The notes under the pieces were generated by a model. It did no database searches. It saw nothing but the letters and a program-made list of their open reading frames with translations, and was not told the origin of the DNA. Below are positions 1-12,978 of a stretch of DNA of 64,000 bases, piece after piece (position 1 is the first letter of the stretch; the number at the start of each line of letters is the position of its first letter). The position numbers were made by a program, and so were the translations under genes. This DNA comes from Stutzerimonas kunmingensis (GTDB taxonomy: Bacteria > Pseudomonadota > Gammaproteobacteria > Pseudomonadales > Pseudomonadaceae). The stretch spans positions 124,001 through 188,000 of the forward strand of contig NZ_FORS01000002.1 of the NCBI RefSeq assembly GCF_900114065.1, read 5' to 3'.

Positions 1-1755
<1,755 letters not shown>

Positions 1756-2691
1756 TTACTGCTTGGCGAGTTGTTCCGGTTTCTGCGACAAGCTGTAGAC
1801 GTAGGCGGCGAGCAGGTGAACCTTGTCGTCGCCCAGGTACTGCTGCTGGGCAGGCATCTGGCCGTTGCGGCCGTGGCGGATGGTCTGCTGCAGCTGAGCG
1901 AGGCTCGAGCCGTAGATCCAGCCGGAAGCATGCTGAAGATTCGGCGCACCCAGTGCTGCCATACCTTCTCCACCCTGGCCGTGGCAGACGGAGCAGGTCT
2001 GTGCATAGACCTCTTTGCCTTTGCCCAGATCAGCGTCGGTGCCTTCCGGCAGCGCCAGGCCAGCGAGTTCCTTGCGGACGAAGGCTGCCACGTTCTTCAC
2101 GCCTTCCTCGCCGATGGCCTGACCCCAGGCCGGCATTGCTGCGATACGGCCGTTGAGGATGCTGGTCTTGATCGAGGCTGCATCACCACCCCAGCGCCAG
2201 TCATGGTCAGCCAGGTTCGGGAAGCCCAGGGAGCCCTTGGCATCGGAACCATGGCAGATGGCGCAGTAGTTGGCGAACAGGCGAGCACCCATCTTCACGG
2301 CTTGCGGGTCCTGAGCGACTTCTTCCACCGACATGGCAGCGTACTTGGCGAAGATCGGACCGTATTTCTCATCGGCCTGAGCGACCTCGCGCTCCCACTG
2401 CTTTTCCTGAGTCCAGCCACCCTCGTAGCCGGGCAGTACGCCTTTCCAGTTACCCAGGCCCGGATAGAGCACGAGGTAAAGGATGCCGAACACCAGGGTG
2501 CCGATGAACAGCAGGAACCACCAGCGCGGCAGCGGGTTGTCGTATTCCTCGATGCCGTCGAAGGCATGACCCATCGTTTGATCCGTGGTGCCGGCCGACT
2601 CGCCCTTGCGGGTGGCGAAGATCAGCCAGAACAGAGCGACGATGGTGCCCAGCGTCAGCAGGGCGATGTATCCACTCCAGAAAGTGCTCAT
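1756..2691 (-). CDS. ccoP: cbb3-type cytochrome c oxidase subunit III, di-haem
   Basis: Di-haem cytochrome c subunit of cbb3 oxidase, which passes electrons from soluble cytochrome c toward CcoO and CcoN. It has 311 residues. Two membrane helices lie near residues 5-27 and 56-76. Two periplasmic cytochrome c domains follow, with CAICH at 143-147 and CSVCH at 233-237 and likely axial Met in AAMPAW (about 186) and GQMPAQ (about 279). The start ATG at 2691 has an AGGAG ribosome site. It is the third gene of the leftward ccoN-ccoO-ccoP operon. The usual ccoQ is absent: only 92 bp separate the ccoO stop from this start, and that gap carries a hairpin and a 26-residue ORF whose stop overlaps the ccoP ATG. 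Confidence 0.96.
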   Translation of the reverse strand: MSTFWSGYIALLTLGTIVALFWLIFATRKGESAGTTDQTMGHAFDGIEEYDNPLPRWWFLLFIGTLVFGILYLVLYPGLGNWKGVLPGYEGGWTQEKQWEREVAQADEKYGPIFAKYAAMSVEEVAQDPQAVKMGARLFANYCAICHGSDAKGSLGFPNLADHDWRWGGDAASIKTSILNGRIAAMPAWGQAIGEEGVKNVAAFVRKELAGLALPEGTDADLGKGKEVYAQTCSVCHGQGGEGMAALGAPNLQHASGWIYGSSLAQLQQTIRHGRNGQMPAQQQYLGDDKVHLLAAYVYSLSQKPEQLAKQ

Positions 2692-2768
2692 GTGCTACTC
2701 CTGAACAGCCCGAGCAACTCTGGCTGTCCGCGATTGAAGTCCCTGACGGCTGGCTTGGCAGCCGTCAT
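2688..2768 (-). CDS. Possible 26-residue ORF in the ccoQ position
   Basis: An ATG at 2768 opens 26 codons that end in a TGA overlapping the ccoP start as ATGA, the usual sign of translational coupling. The peptide begins [12 protein letters not shown] and has no membrane helix, so it does not resemble CcoQ, which is a short single-span membrane protein. The upstream sequence is only weakly ribosome-site-like (AAGAAAA). It may be a decayed ccoQ, a leader peptide, or chance. I cannot tell these apart from sequence alone. Confidence 0.2.
   Translation of the reverse strand: MTAAKPAVRDFNRGQPELLGLFRSST
2745..2766 (-). other. Intercistronic hairpin between ccoO and ccoP
   Basis: GACGGCTG and CAGCCGTC form a perfect 8-bp stem with a 6-base loop, 18 bp past the ccoO stop. 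No T-tract follows, so it is not an obvious terminator. It could mark mRNA processing or adjust the CcoO:CcoP ratio. Confidence 0.45.
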
Positions 2769-2783
2769 TTTTCTTGGCTGCGA

Positions 2784-3395
<612 letters not shown>

Positions 3396-3408
3396 TTACC
3401 TAGGCTCC

Positions 3409-4833
3409 TCAGGCGATCTGCGCGGCAGCGTCGTACTCGGCGGGCTTGGCAGCCTGCACGGTGCGCCAGGTGTTGTAGGCCATCACCAGCATGCCGGCGA
3501 AGAAGATCGCGCCACCGATCATCCGCACCACGAAACCGGGGTGGCTGGCTTCCAGTGCTTCGACGAAGGAGTAGGTCAGCGTGCCGTCGTCGTTGATCGC
3601 GCGCCACATCAGGCCCTGGGCGATACCGTTGACCCACATCGAGGCGATGTAGAGCACGGTGCCGATGGTGGCCAGCCAGAAGTGGGTGTTGATCAGCGCG
3701 ACGCTGTGCATCTGAGCGCGGCCGAAGACCTTCGGAATCAGGTGATACAGCGCGCCGATGGACACCATGGCAACCCAGCCGAGGGCGCCGGCGTGTACGT
3801 GGCCGATGGTCCAGTCGGTGTAGTGCGAGAGGGCGTTGACGGTCTTGATGGCCATCATCGGGCCTTCGAAGGTCGACATGCCGTAGAACGCCAGCGAAAC
3901 CACCAGGAAGCGCAGGATCGGGTCGCTGCGCAGTTTGTGCCAGGCGCCCGAGAGGGTCATCATGCCGTTGATCATGCCGCCCCAGCTGGGAGCCAGCAGA
4001 ATCAGCGACATCACCATGCCCAGGCTCTGCGCCCAATCCGGCAGAGCGGTGTAGTGCAGGTGGTGCGGACCGGCCCAGATGTAGACGGTGATCAGTGCCC
4101 AGAAGTGGACGATCGACAGGCGATAGGAATACACCGGACGCTCGGCCTGCTTCGGCACGAAGTAGTACATGATCCCGAGGAAGCCGGCGGTAAGGAAGAA
4201 GCCCACGGCGTTGTGGCCGTACCACCATTGCACCATCGCATCGGTCGCACCGGCATACAGCGAGTAGGACTTCATCGCACTGACCGGGATTTCCAGGTTG
4301 TTGACGATGTGCAGAATGGCCACGGTCAGGATGAAGGCGCCGAAGAACCAGTTACCGACGTAGATGTGCTTGACCTTGCGCGTCGCCAGCGTACCGAAGA
4401 AGACGACCGCATAGGCCACCCAGACGATGGTGATCAGGATATCGATCGGCCACTCCAGTTCCGCATATTCCTTGGAGCTGGTGAAGCCCAGCGGCAGGGA
4501 GATCGCGGCGAGCAGGATGACCAGCTGCCAGCCCCAGAACGTGAACGCGGCCAACTTCGGCGCGAACAGTGTGGTCTGACAGGTACGCTGTACCGAGTAG
4601 TAGGACGTTGCGAACAGAGCACAGCCGCCGAAGGCGAAGATCACCGCGTTGGTGTGCAATGGACGTAGACGACCGAAACTGGTCCAGGGGAGGTCAAGGT
4701 TCAGAAATGGCCAGGCCAATTGTGCTGCGATGAAAACGCCGAGCCCCATCCCGACGATTCCCCACACCACCGTCATGATGGCGAATTGGCGGACCACCTT
4801 GTAACTGTAGGCGGTACTGGTTGCTGTGTTCAT
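3409..4833 (-). CDS. ccoN: cbb3-type cytochrome c oxidase subunit I
   Basis: Complete catalytic subunit of cbb3 oxidase, with 474 residues and about twelve membrane helices, which houses haem b and the haem b3-CuB site. Visible conserved histidine motifs are [27 protein letters not shown] and [12 protein letters not shown] chose the ATG at 4833 ([12 protein letters not shown]) because it matches the start of the paralogue at 1402; an in-frame extension upstream is not supported. It is the first gene of ccoN-ccoO-ccoP. An Anr/FNR-type palindrome sits 89 bp before the start (4922-4935), so induction under low oxygen is likely. By synteny (acnA, aer, then cco) it matches the Anr-controlled operon of Pseudomonas. 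Confidence 0.97.
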   Translation of the reverse strand: MNTATSTAYSYKVVRQFAIMTVVWGIVGMGLGVFIAAQLAWPFLNLDLPWTSFGRLRPLHTNAVIFAFGGCALFATSYYSVQRTCQTTLFAPKLAAFTFWGWQLVILLAAISLPLGFTSSKEYAELEWPIDILITIVWVAYAVVFFGTLATRKVKHIYVGNWFFGAFILTVAILHIVNNLEIPVSAMKSYSLYAGATDAMVQWWYGHNAVGFFLTAGFLGIMYYFVPKQAERPVYSYRLSIVHFWALITVYIWAGPHHLHYTALPDWAQSLGMVMSLILLAPSWGGMINGMMTLSGAWHKLRSDPILRFLVVSLAFYGMSTFEGPMMAIKTVNALSHYTDWTIGHVHAGALGWVAMVSIGALYHLIPKVFGRAQMHSVALINTHFWLATIGTVLYIASMWVNGIAQGLMWRAINDDGTLTYSFVEALEASHPGFVVRMIGGAIFFAGMLVMAYNTWRTVQAAKPAEYDAAAQIA

Positions 4834-4896
4834 GTATGGGCTTCCATCCACGGGTAATGAGCAGTTTTTTTCTTTCTAATAGAAAGCGGGGCAAGG

Positions 4897-5637
4897 ATGG
4901 GGAAAGGGCAATCTGCCGGTATTGACCCGGATCAATACACACAAAGTGACAAAGGGCATCTCGTCAGGTGGAACCAGCCGTCTGCCGGCGCATGGGTGAG
5001 CCTGATCCTGGCGCATGGTGCAGGAGCACCGATGGACAGCCCGTTCATGGAACAAATGGCTGCGCGCCTTGCTGCGCGCGGGATAGCGGTTTGCCGATTC
5101 GAGTTCGCCTACATGGCGGCGCGACGTGCCGGGGCAGGCAAGCGGCCGCCCAGTCCACAGGCTCAATTGTTGGCCCAATGGCGTGAAGTCCATGCCCTGG
5201 TGCGACAGCAGGCCACAGGACCGCTGGCCATCGGTGGCAAGTCGATGGGGGGGCGAATGGCCAGTTTGCTGGCCGATGAGTTGGGCGCGGACGCGTTGGT
5301 CTGCCTGGGTTATCCGTTCTATGCCGCCGGCAAGCCGGAAAAGCCTCGGGTGGCGCATCTCGCCATGCTGCAGACGCCGACCCTGGTTGTCCAGGGTGAG
5401 CGCGACGCCTTGGGTGATCATGAAACGGTGGCGCAGTACGCGCTATCCCCGGCGATTGCGCTGCACTGGCTGGCCGCCGCCGATCACGATCTCAAACCGC
5501 TGAAACGCTCGGGCCTGAGCCACGACCAGCACCTCGACAGTACTGCCGATGCGATTGCCGCTTTTCTCCAGGGTGTGATCTCGCACAGAGCGCTGCCTGC
5601 AGCCGGATCGAGCGATACCGGCTGCGGCTTTTCCTAG
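4897..5637 (+). CDS. Alpha/beta-hydrolase fold protein (COG3571-like)
   Basis: Predicted cytoplasmic hydrolase of 246 residues and unknown substrate. Alpha/beta-hydrolase marks are present: HGAG oxyanion-hole segment at 40-43, nucleophile elbow GGKSMGG with Ser116, GERD with Asp170, and a late His in AADHD (about 197). These form a plausible Ser-Asp-His triad. The ATG at 4897 is the only good in-frame start before the conserved core. It places the first codons over the Anr box at 4922-4935, so the N-terminus could begin later at a rare start. It is divergent from ccoN, and its stop codon overlaps that of the convergent aer gene. The family resembles the KAN/dienelactone-type hydrolases, and the function stays open. 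Confidence 0.85.
   Translation: MGKGQSAGIDPDQYTQSDKGHLVRWNQPSAGAWVSLILAHGAGAPMDSPFMEQMAARLAARGIAVCRFEFAYMAARRAGAGKRPPSPQAQLLAQWREVHALVRQQATGPLAIGGKSMGGRMASLLADELGADALVCLGYPFYAAGKPEKPRVAHLAMLQTPTLVVQGERDALGDHETVAQYALSPAIALHWLAAADHDLKPLKRSGLSHDQHLDSTADAIAAFLQGVISHRALPAAGSSDTGCGFS
4922..4935. promoter_or_regulatory. Candidate Anr/FNR box upstream of ccoN
   Basis: TTGACCCGGATCAA matches the FNR/Anr consensus TTGAT-N4-ATCAA at nine of ten fixed positions. It lies 89 bp upstream of the ccoN start, a normal distance for an Anr-activated promoter. Anr control of one of the two cco operons is established in Pseudomonas. That this particular site is used is inferred. Confidence 0.75.
5599..5632 (+). 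terminator. Intragenic hairpin at the end of the hydrolase gene
   Basis: GCAGCCGG and CCGGCTGC form an 8-bp stem with an 11-base loop. GGCTTTT follows within the last codons of the hydrolase gene, directly before the overlapping stop codons of the two convergent genes. It is a plausible intrinsic terminator for the rightward transcript. Confidence 0.5.
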
Positions 5638-7202
5638 CGGTTGAAGCGCTCGATCAGGGCGTACTGCCCTTGCGCCGTGGCGGCGAGGTCCTCGCTGAGC
5701 AGCGCAGAGCTGCGCGCGTCACCGGTGGTCTGTTCGGCCAGCTGGGCGATGGTGCTGACGTTGTTGCTGATCTCGTCGGCCACCGCGCTCTGCTGCTCCG
5801 TCGCGGACGCGATCTGCGTGGTCATGTCGATGATATTGCCTATCGCCTCATTGATCCCGCTGAGGGCCTGATCGGCCTGGACCACCTGATCGACGCCGCG
5901 CGTCGCATGCACTCGGCCATCCTCGGTGGTCTGCACGGCGTGGCGCGCCTGCGACTGAAGCTTCTCGATCAGTTGGTGGATCTCACCCGTGGCACTGGCC
6001 GTTCGTTGGGCAAGCTGGCGGACTTCGTCGGCGACTACCGCGAAGCCGCGGCCACTTTCACCGGCACGCGCAGCCTCGATCGCGGCGTTGAGTGCCAGCA
6101 GGTTGGTCTGGTCGGCGATGCTCTTGATCACATCGACCACGCTGCCGATCGCCTCGCTGTCGTTGGCCAGTTGGTTGACCGCCTCGCCCGTCTTGGCGAC
6201 GGACTCGGATAGCTGCTGAATGGCCTTGCGTGTCTCGGCAGTGACCGCACGGCCCTGATCGGTGAGGCGGCTGGCCTCTCGGGTCGCGTCGGCGGCCAGC
6301 GCTACGTTGCCGGCGACCTCCTGCGTCGTCGCGGCCATCTCGTTGATCGCCGTTGCGACCTGCTCGGTTTCCTGATGCTGCTGCATCAGGCCATTGGCGC
6401 AGTTCTGTGCCAGCGAGTCGGCCTGTTTGGCTTGGCCCTGCAACTGCACGGCCATGTCCTGCAAGCGCGTGAGGCAGGTCTTCAGGTGCGCATGCTGACT
6501 GAGCATCGCCATTTCCAGCTGGGCTTCGACGCCGCTGCTGTCGGTATACATACGCGCGATGAGTGGGTCACTGGTGCTCTCGCTCGCCAGCTGCAACAGG
6601 CGCTTTATGCCACGTTGCTGCCAGTGCAGCGCGACCAGGCCGAACGGTACGGCCAGCAGCGCGGCGGCGATGAACCCCAATGCATGATCGAAGCTGGCCC
6701 CGACCAGAAACCCGATCTGGCTGATGACCAGAAATGGTAGCCATTTGCTCAATACGGGCAGCCAGGTGTCGCGGCGGGGCACGCCGGACTTGCCGGAATT
6801 GATGCGCGCATACAGGGCTTCGGCTCGCTGAACCTGTTCGCGGGTCGGTTTGGTACGCACCGACTCATAGCCTGTTACCTGGCGCTGCTGATCGAAAATG
6901 GGCGTGACGTAGGCGTTGACCCAATAATGGTCGCCGGTCTTGCGCCGGTTCTTGACGATGCCCATCCACGGCTTGCCCTGCTTGAGGGTCGTCCACATGT
7001 GGTCGAACACGGCCGGCGGCACATCCGGATGGCGCACCAGGTTATGCGGCGCGCGAATCAGTTCGTCACGTGCGAAGCCGCTGACCTCGGCAAATATGTC
7101 GTTGCAGTAGGTGATCTGGCCTTTGAGGTCGGTGGTCGAGATGAGGCGTTGCTGGTCAGGAAACGCGTATTCGCGCTGAGTTACGGGTTGATTGTTACGC
7201 AT
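5634..7202 (-). CDS. aer: Aer-type aerotaxis receptor (PAS + MCP)
   Basis: Energy/oxygen taxis transducer of 522 residues. An N-terminal PAS domain (about 15-130, with [12 protein letters not shown] and [10 protein letters not shown], characteristic of Aer) would bind FAD and sense redox state. A hydrophobic segment near 150-195 anchors it in the membrane. The C-terminal half is a methyl-accepting signalling domain with the conserved hairpin [19 protein letters not shown] and [13 protein letters not shown]. There is no periplasmic sensor domain, as usual for Aer. It would signal through CheW/CheA to the flagellar motor. It lies between the cco and acnA genes, as in other Pseudomonas. Confidence 0.93.
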   Translation of the reverse strand: MRNNQPVTQREYAFPDQQRLISTTDLKGQITYCNDIFAEVSGFARDELIRAPHNLVRHPDVPPAVFDHMWTTLKQGKPWMGIVKNRRKTGDHYWVNAYVTPIFDQQRQVTGYESVRTKPTREQVQRAEALYARINSGKSGVPRRDTWLPVLSKWLPFLVISQIGFLVGASFDHALGFIAAALLAVPFGLVALHWQQRGIKRLLQLASESTSDPLIARMYTDSSGVEAQLEMAMLSQHAHLKTCLTRLQDMAVQLQGQAKQADSLAQNCANGLMQQHQETEQVATAINEMAATTQEVAGNVALAADATREASRLTDQGRAVTAETRKAIQQLSESVAKTGEAVNQLANDSEAIGSVVDVIKSIADQTNLLALNAAIEAARAGESGRGFAVVADEVRQLAQRTASATGEIHQLIEKLQSQARHAVQTTEDGRVHATRGVDQVVQADQALSGINEAIGNIIDMTTQIASATEQQSAVADEISNNVSTIAQLAEQTTGDARSSALLSEDLAATAQGQYALIERFNR

Positions 7203-7543
7203 CGACTATCACGCCTGGCAGAGGAATCGTAGGGTGTCGCACCCGACCTTATGTTTTTCTAATGGGTCAGGCTGACCAGTTGGTCGGCCGGAGAGTGGCG
7301 TTCTTGAGCGAAAGCTGATCCGTGGATCAGCTTCTCCTGCGCACAGGCGACCAGCGGCAGCCATGGCTTAATGGTTCTGTAACGGGTTTTGGGCATTGTC
7401 GGTGCGTGTCCGGTGCTTCGCGATGCGAAGCGAACTCAGGGAGCCGGGCAGCGGGCAGGGACGTCAGGGCAGCTGGAAACCAATCGCCGAAGGACCGGCG
7501 GACGCCGATGCGAAAGGAATCGCATCGGCGTTTCCGGTTTCGA
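7203..7543. other. Intergenic gap between aer and acnA
   Basis: There is no gene here. The gap holds three perfect hairpins: AAGCTGATCC-GT-GGATCAGCTT at 7312-7333, a small one around GCTTCGC-GAT-GCGAAGC near 7414-7430, and a long one at 7502-7531 listed separately. The part next to 7202 should carry the aer promoter. I see no clear -35/-10 pair. Confidence 0.4.
7502..7531. terminator. Hairpin downstream of acnA
   Basis: A perfect 12-bp stem (ACGCCGATGCGA, loop AAGGAA, TCGCATCGGCGT) begins 13 bp past the acnA stop. No long U-tract follows in the acnA direction, so it may work as an mRNA-stabilising 3' structure as much as a terminator. Confidence 0.6.
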
Positions 7544-10219
<2,676 letters not shown>

Positions 10220-10383
10220 TCCTCATCTCCTTGTGCCCACACGGTAAGGGCTGGCTGATGAACGAGCGGTGAAACCCATGGGGCTTCGCTACTGCACTGG
10301 ACCGGGTCATGCAGGCGAGGGTTCCCGTGGTCGGCTATGATGCGCGGCTTTGGCGCTGGCCCGACCGCTGACAGGATTCGAAC

Positions 10384-11433
10384 ATGAACACATTGCTGCT
10401 GCATTGCCGCCCCGGTTTCGAGGGCGAGGTATGCGCGGAAATCAGCGAGCACGCCGCCGTCCTGGAAGTGGCCGGCTACGCCAAGGCGCGGCCCGAGAGT
10501 GCCTGTGCGGAATTCATCTGCAGCGAAAGCGGCGGCGCCGAGCGGCTGATGCGAAAGCTGCGTTTCGCCGAACTGATCTTTCCGCGGCAATGGGCGCGCG
10601 GCGAGTACCTGCAACTTCCTGAAACGGATCGTATCAGCGTATTGCTGGAGTACCTGGCGGCTTATCCAGTCTGCAGTGGCTTGTGGCTGGAAGTGCTGGA
10701 CACCAACGATGGCAAGGAACTTTCCAACTTCTGCCGCAAGTTCGAGGCGCCACTGCGCAAGGCGCTGATCAAGGCCGGCCGCCTCGACGAGCATGGCAAC
10801 GGCCCGCGACTGTTGTTGACCTTCAAGAGTGGCCGTGAGGTGTTCGTCGGTATTGCCGAGGTGAACAACAGCGCCTTGTGGCCGATGGGCATCCCGCGAC
10901 TGAAGTTCCCGCGCCAGGCGCCCAGTCGATCCACGCTCAAGCTGGAGGAGGCCTGGCACCATTTCATCCCGCGCGACCAGTGGGATGCGCGTTTGGCGGC
11001 GGGCATGACCGGCGTCGATCTCGGCGCAGCGCCGGGTGGCTGGACCTGGCAGCTGGTCAACCGACACATCAAGGTCAGCGCCGTGGATAACGGCCCGATG
11101 AACGCCGAGCTGATGGATTCCGGGCTGGTCGAACATTTCCGTGCCGACGGCTTCACGTTCCGCCCGCGCAAGCCGGTGAACTGGATGGTCTGCGATATCG
11201 TCGAAAAGCCGGCGCGCAATGCCGCGCTGCTGGAAACCTGGATCGGCGAGGGCCTGTGCCGCGAAGCGGTGGTCAACCTCAAACTGCCGATGAAGCAGCG
11301 CTATGCCGAGGTCAAGCGGTTGCTCGAGCGCATCGCCGATGGCCTGGCCGCGCGCGGCGTCAAGGCCAGCATCGGCTGCAAGCAGCTGTACCACGACCGC
11401 GAAGAGGTGACCTGCCACCTGCGGCGTCTCTGA
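10384..11433 (+). CDS. rlmM: 23S rRNA (cytidine-2498-2'-O)-methyltransferase
   Basis: Methylates the ribose of C2498 of 23S rRNA using S-adenosylmethionine. It has 349 residues, close to the family length. An N-terminal THUMP-like/ferredoxin-like region is followed by a Rossmann methyltransferase domain, with the SAM-binding motif [15 protein letters not shown] near residue 210 and a catalytic-core stretch [12 protein letters not shown]. It is followed 65 bp later by tusA on the same strand, so the two may share a transcript and both serve RNA modification. Confidence 0.94.
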   Translation: MNTLLLHCRPGFEGEVCAEISEHAAVLEVAGYAKARPESACAEFICSESGGAERLMRKLRFAELIFPRQWARGEYLQLPETDRISVLLEYLAAYPVCSGLWLEVLDTNDGKELSNFCRKFEAPLRKALIKAGRLDEHGNGPRLLLTFKSGREVFVGIAEVNNSALWPMGIPRLKFPRQAPSRSTLKLEEAWHHFIPRDQWDARLAAGMTGVDLGAAPGGWTWQLVNRHIKVSAVDNGPMNAELMDSGLVEHFRADGFTFRPRKPVNWMVCDIVEKPARNAALLETWIGEGLCREAVVNLKLPMKQRYAEVKRLLERIADGLAARGVKASIGCKQLYHDREEVTCHLRRL

Positions 11434-11498
11434 TCAGCCAGCGGATGACCCGCCTGCGCGCATGCGTAACAATGCACGCCAGTTTTCCGGAGCCCAAG

Positions 11499-11750
11499 AT
11501 GACCCAATCAGCTGAAATGTCCGTCGATGCCGTGCTCGATGCCAGCGGCCTGAACTGCCCCGAGCCGGTGATGATGTTGCACAACAAGGTGCGCGATCTG
11601 GCCGGTGGTGCGCTGCTCAAGGTGATCGCGACCGATCCCTCGACCCAGAGAGATATTCCGAAGTTCTGCATCTTTCTCGGCCATGACCTGGTCGAGCAGC
11701 AGGAAGCGGCTGGCACCTACCTCTACTGGATTCGCAAGAAGAGCGAGTGA
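11499..11750 (+). CDS. tusA: Sulfur carrier protein TusA
   Basis: Small sulfur-relay protein of 83 residues that accepts persulfide sulfur from a cysteine desulfurase and passes it on, classically toward 2-thiouridine of tRNA wobble positions. The reactive Cys20 sits in the diagnostic motif [12 protein letters not shown], and the C-terminal strand is [10 protein letters not shown] chose the ATG at 11499, after a GGAG at 11489-11492, over longer in-frame extensions that run back into rlmM. Confidence 0.93.
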   Translation: MTQSAEMSVDAVLDASGLNCPEPVMMLHNKVRDLAGGALLKVIATDPSTQRDIPKFCIFLGHDLVEQQEAAGTYLYWIRKKSE

Positions 11751-11779
11751 GCGACGCGGCTGCAGGCTCGTTCGCAGCC

Positions 11780-12628
11780 TCAGCCCAGCTCCTCCCGGGC
11801 AGCACCCGTTTGCTGGCGCCGCCACATGCGGGTCAGCCAGCGCCAGGCGATCCAGCCCCCGCCGATCAGATAGATAAGCCCACCGGGTACCCACATGATC
11901 AGGCCGGCGAGTTGCTGGTCGTCCACCGAGCGACCTTCGCCATAGAACGAGACGGTGCCGAAGGTGAGCAGGGCGCCCAACAGGCCGGTGTGCATCAGCG
12001 TCAGCAACACGGCCATCAACGCCTGGGGCACCTGCTTCGGATTGGCGCGCAGCACCGACCACCAGAACAGCCAGCCGGTGAACAGAAAGCACGCATGTTC
12101 GAAGGCGTGCCACCAGAGGTTGTCCAGCGCCAGCACATAGAGCTTCGGCGTGTGCCAGATCCAGATGATCGCACCATGCAGCAGCGCCAGCAGCGTGGGG
12201 TAGCGGCCGGCGCGCAGAATGCCAGTCCACAGCGGCTGGGCAAAGCGGCCGGTGACGCCGCGCCATTGCGGCAGCGGCCGGGCCAGCGCCCACAGCGGCG
12301 CGATCACGATGATGAACAGCATGTGCTGGGTCATGTGCCAGCTGGTGCTGCTTTCCGCCCAGTCGTCGATGGGGCCGAAAACCGAGAACACCGCCAGCAG
12401 CATGGCGCTGTGAAAGCAGAGGGCCTCGCTGCGCCGCGGCGGTACCTTGCGGGCGCCCAGCACATAGAGCAGCCAGGCGGCCGCGACCAGCACCGCCGTG
12501 AGTAGCAATGGCGCGCGGCCCAGCAGGTGGGCATCGAACAGGCCATGGGCCTGCGCCGATACCGGCAGGAAGATGGCGGTCAAGGCTGCAGCGGCTGCCC
12601 AGCGCATCGGCGGTCGGATTACAGGCAT
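11780..12628 (-). CDS. ctaG: caa3-type oxidase assembly factor, CtaG family
   Basis: Polytopic membrane protein of 282 residues of the caa3_CtaG family (the Bacillus-type CtaG, unrelated to Cox11), involved in assembling caa3 cytochrome oxidase, probably its copper site. An N-terminal signal-like helix ending SAQAHG is followed by about seven helices. Conserved His-rich elements (SWHMTQHMLFIIVIAPLWAL, ALLHGAIIWIWHTP, WWHAFEHACFLFTG, LMHTGLLGALLTF) could bind metal or haem. It is the last gene of the leftward ctaC-ctaDE-small protein-ctaG operon and overlaps the gene before it by 10 bp. Confidence 0.88.
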   Translation of the reverse strand: MPVIRPPMRWAAAAALTAIFLPVSAQAHGLFDAHLLGRAPLLLTAVLVAAAWLLYVLGARKVPPRRSEALCFHSAMLLAVFSVFGPIDDWAESSTSWHMTQHMLFIIVIAPLWALARPLPQWRGVTGRFAQPLWTGILRAGRYPTLLALLHGAIIWIWHTPKLYVLALDNLWWHAFEHACFLFTGWLFWWSVLRANPKQVPQALMAVLLTLMHTGLLGALLTFGTVSFYGEGRSVDDQQLAGLIMWVPGGLIYLIGGGWIAWRWLTRMWRRQQTGAAREELG

Positions 12629-12978
12629 GGCGGAATCTGCAGCAGCGGAATGCCGACGAACAGGGTGGCCAGCGCGGCAATGAAGTGAATACCGGCAGCC
12701 AGCTTGGTGACGAACTGCTGCCGCTCGTTCAACTCATGCGGTGGTCGCGACAGGCGCCAGAAGTAACGCGCTAGCCAGAGCAACAGCGTCAGGGTAAGCA
12801 GGGTCAGCACGCCGAGGCTGCCGTTCAGCCAGTTCCACACGCCGTCCGCGGGGTCCGGTGGGCTTACCTTGCAGATCACCGCCTGGCCACCGTACATCGC
12901 GACAAACCACAGGCTCCAGATGATCAGGCCGATCGGGATCTGCACCGGGTGAAAGGGTGACGTGCGTGCATAGGCCAT
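12619..12978 (-). CDS. Small membrane protein of the caa3 oxidase operon
   Basis: A 119-residue protein with three predicted membrane helices (about 16-33, 52-72 and 92-110), which I do not recognise as a named family. Its ATG overlaps the stop of the fused subunit I-III gene as ATGA, and its own end overlaps ctaG by 10 bp. It is therefore tightly coupled inside the oxidase operon. Position and size suggest an accessory or subunit-IV-like component of the caa3 oxidase. That role is inference from context only. Confidence 0.8.
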   Translation of the reverse strand: MAYARTSPFHPVQIPIGLIIWSLWFVAMYGGQAVICKVSPPDPADGVWNWLNGSLGVLTLLTLTLLLWLARYFWRLSRPPHELNERQQFVTKLAAGIHFIAALATLFVGIPLLQIPPCL

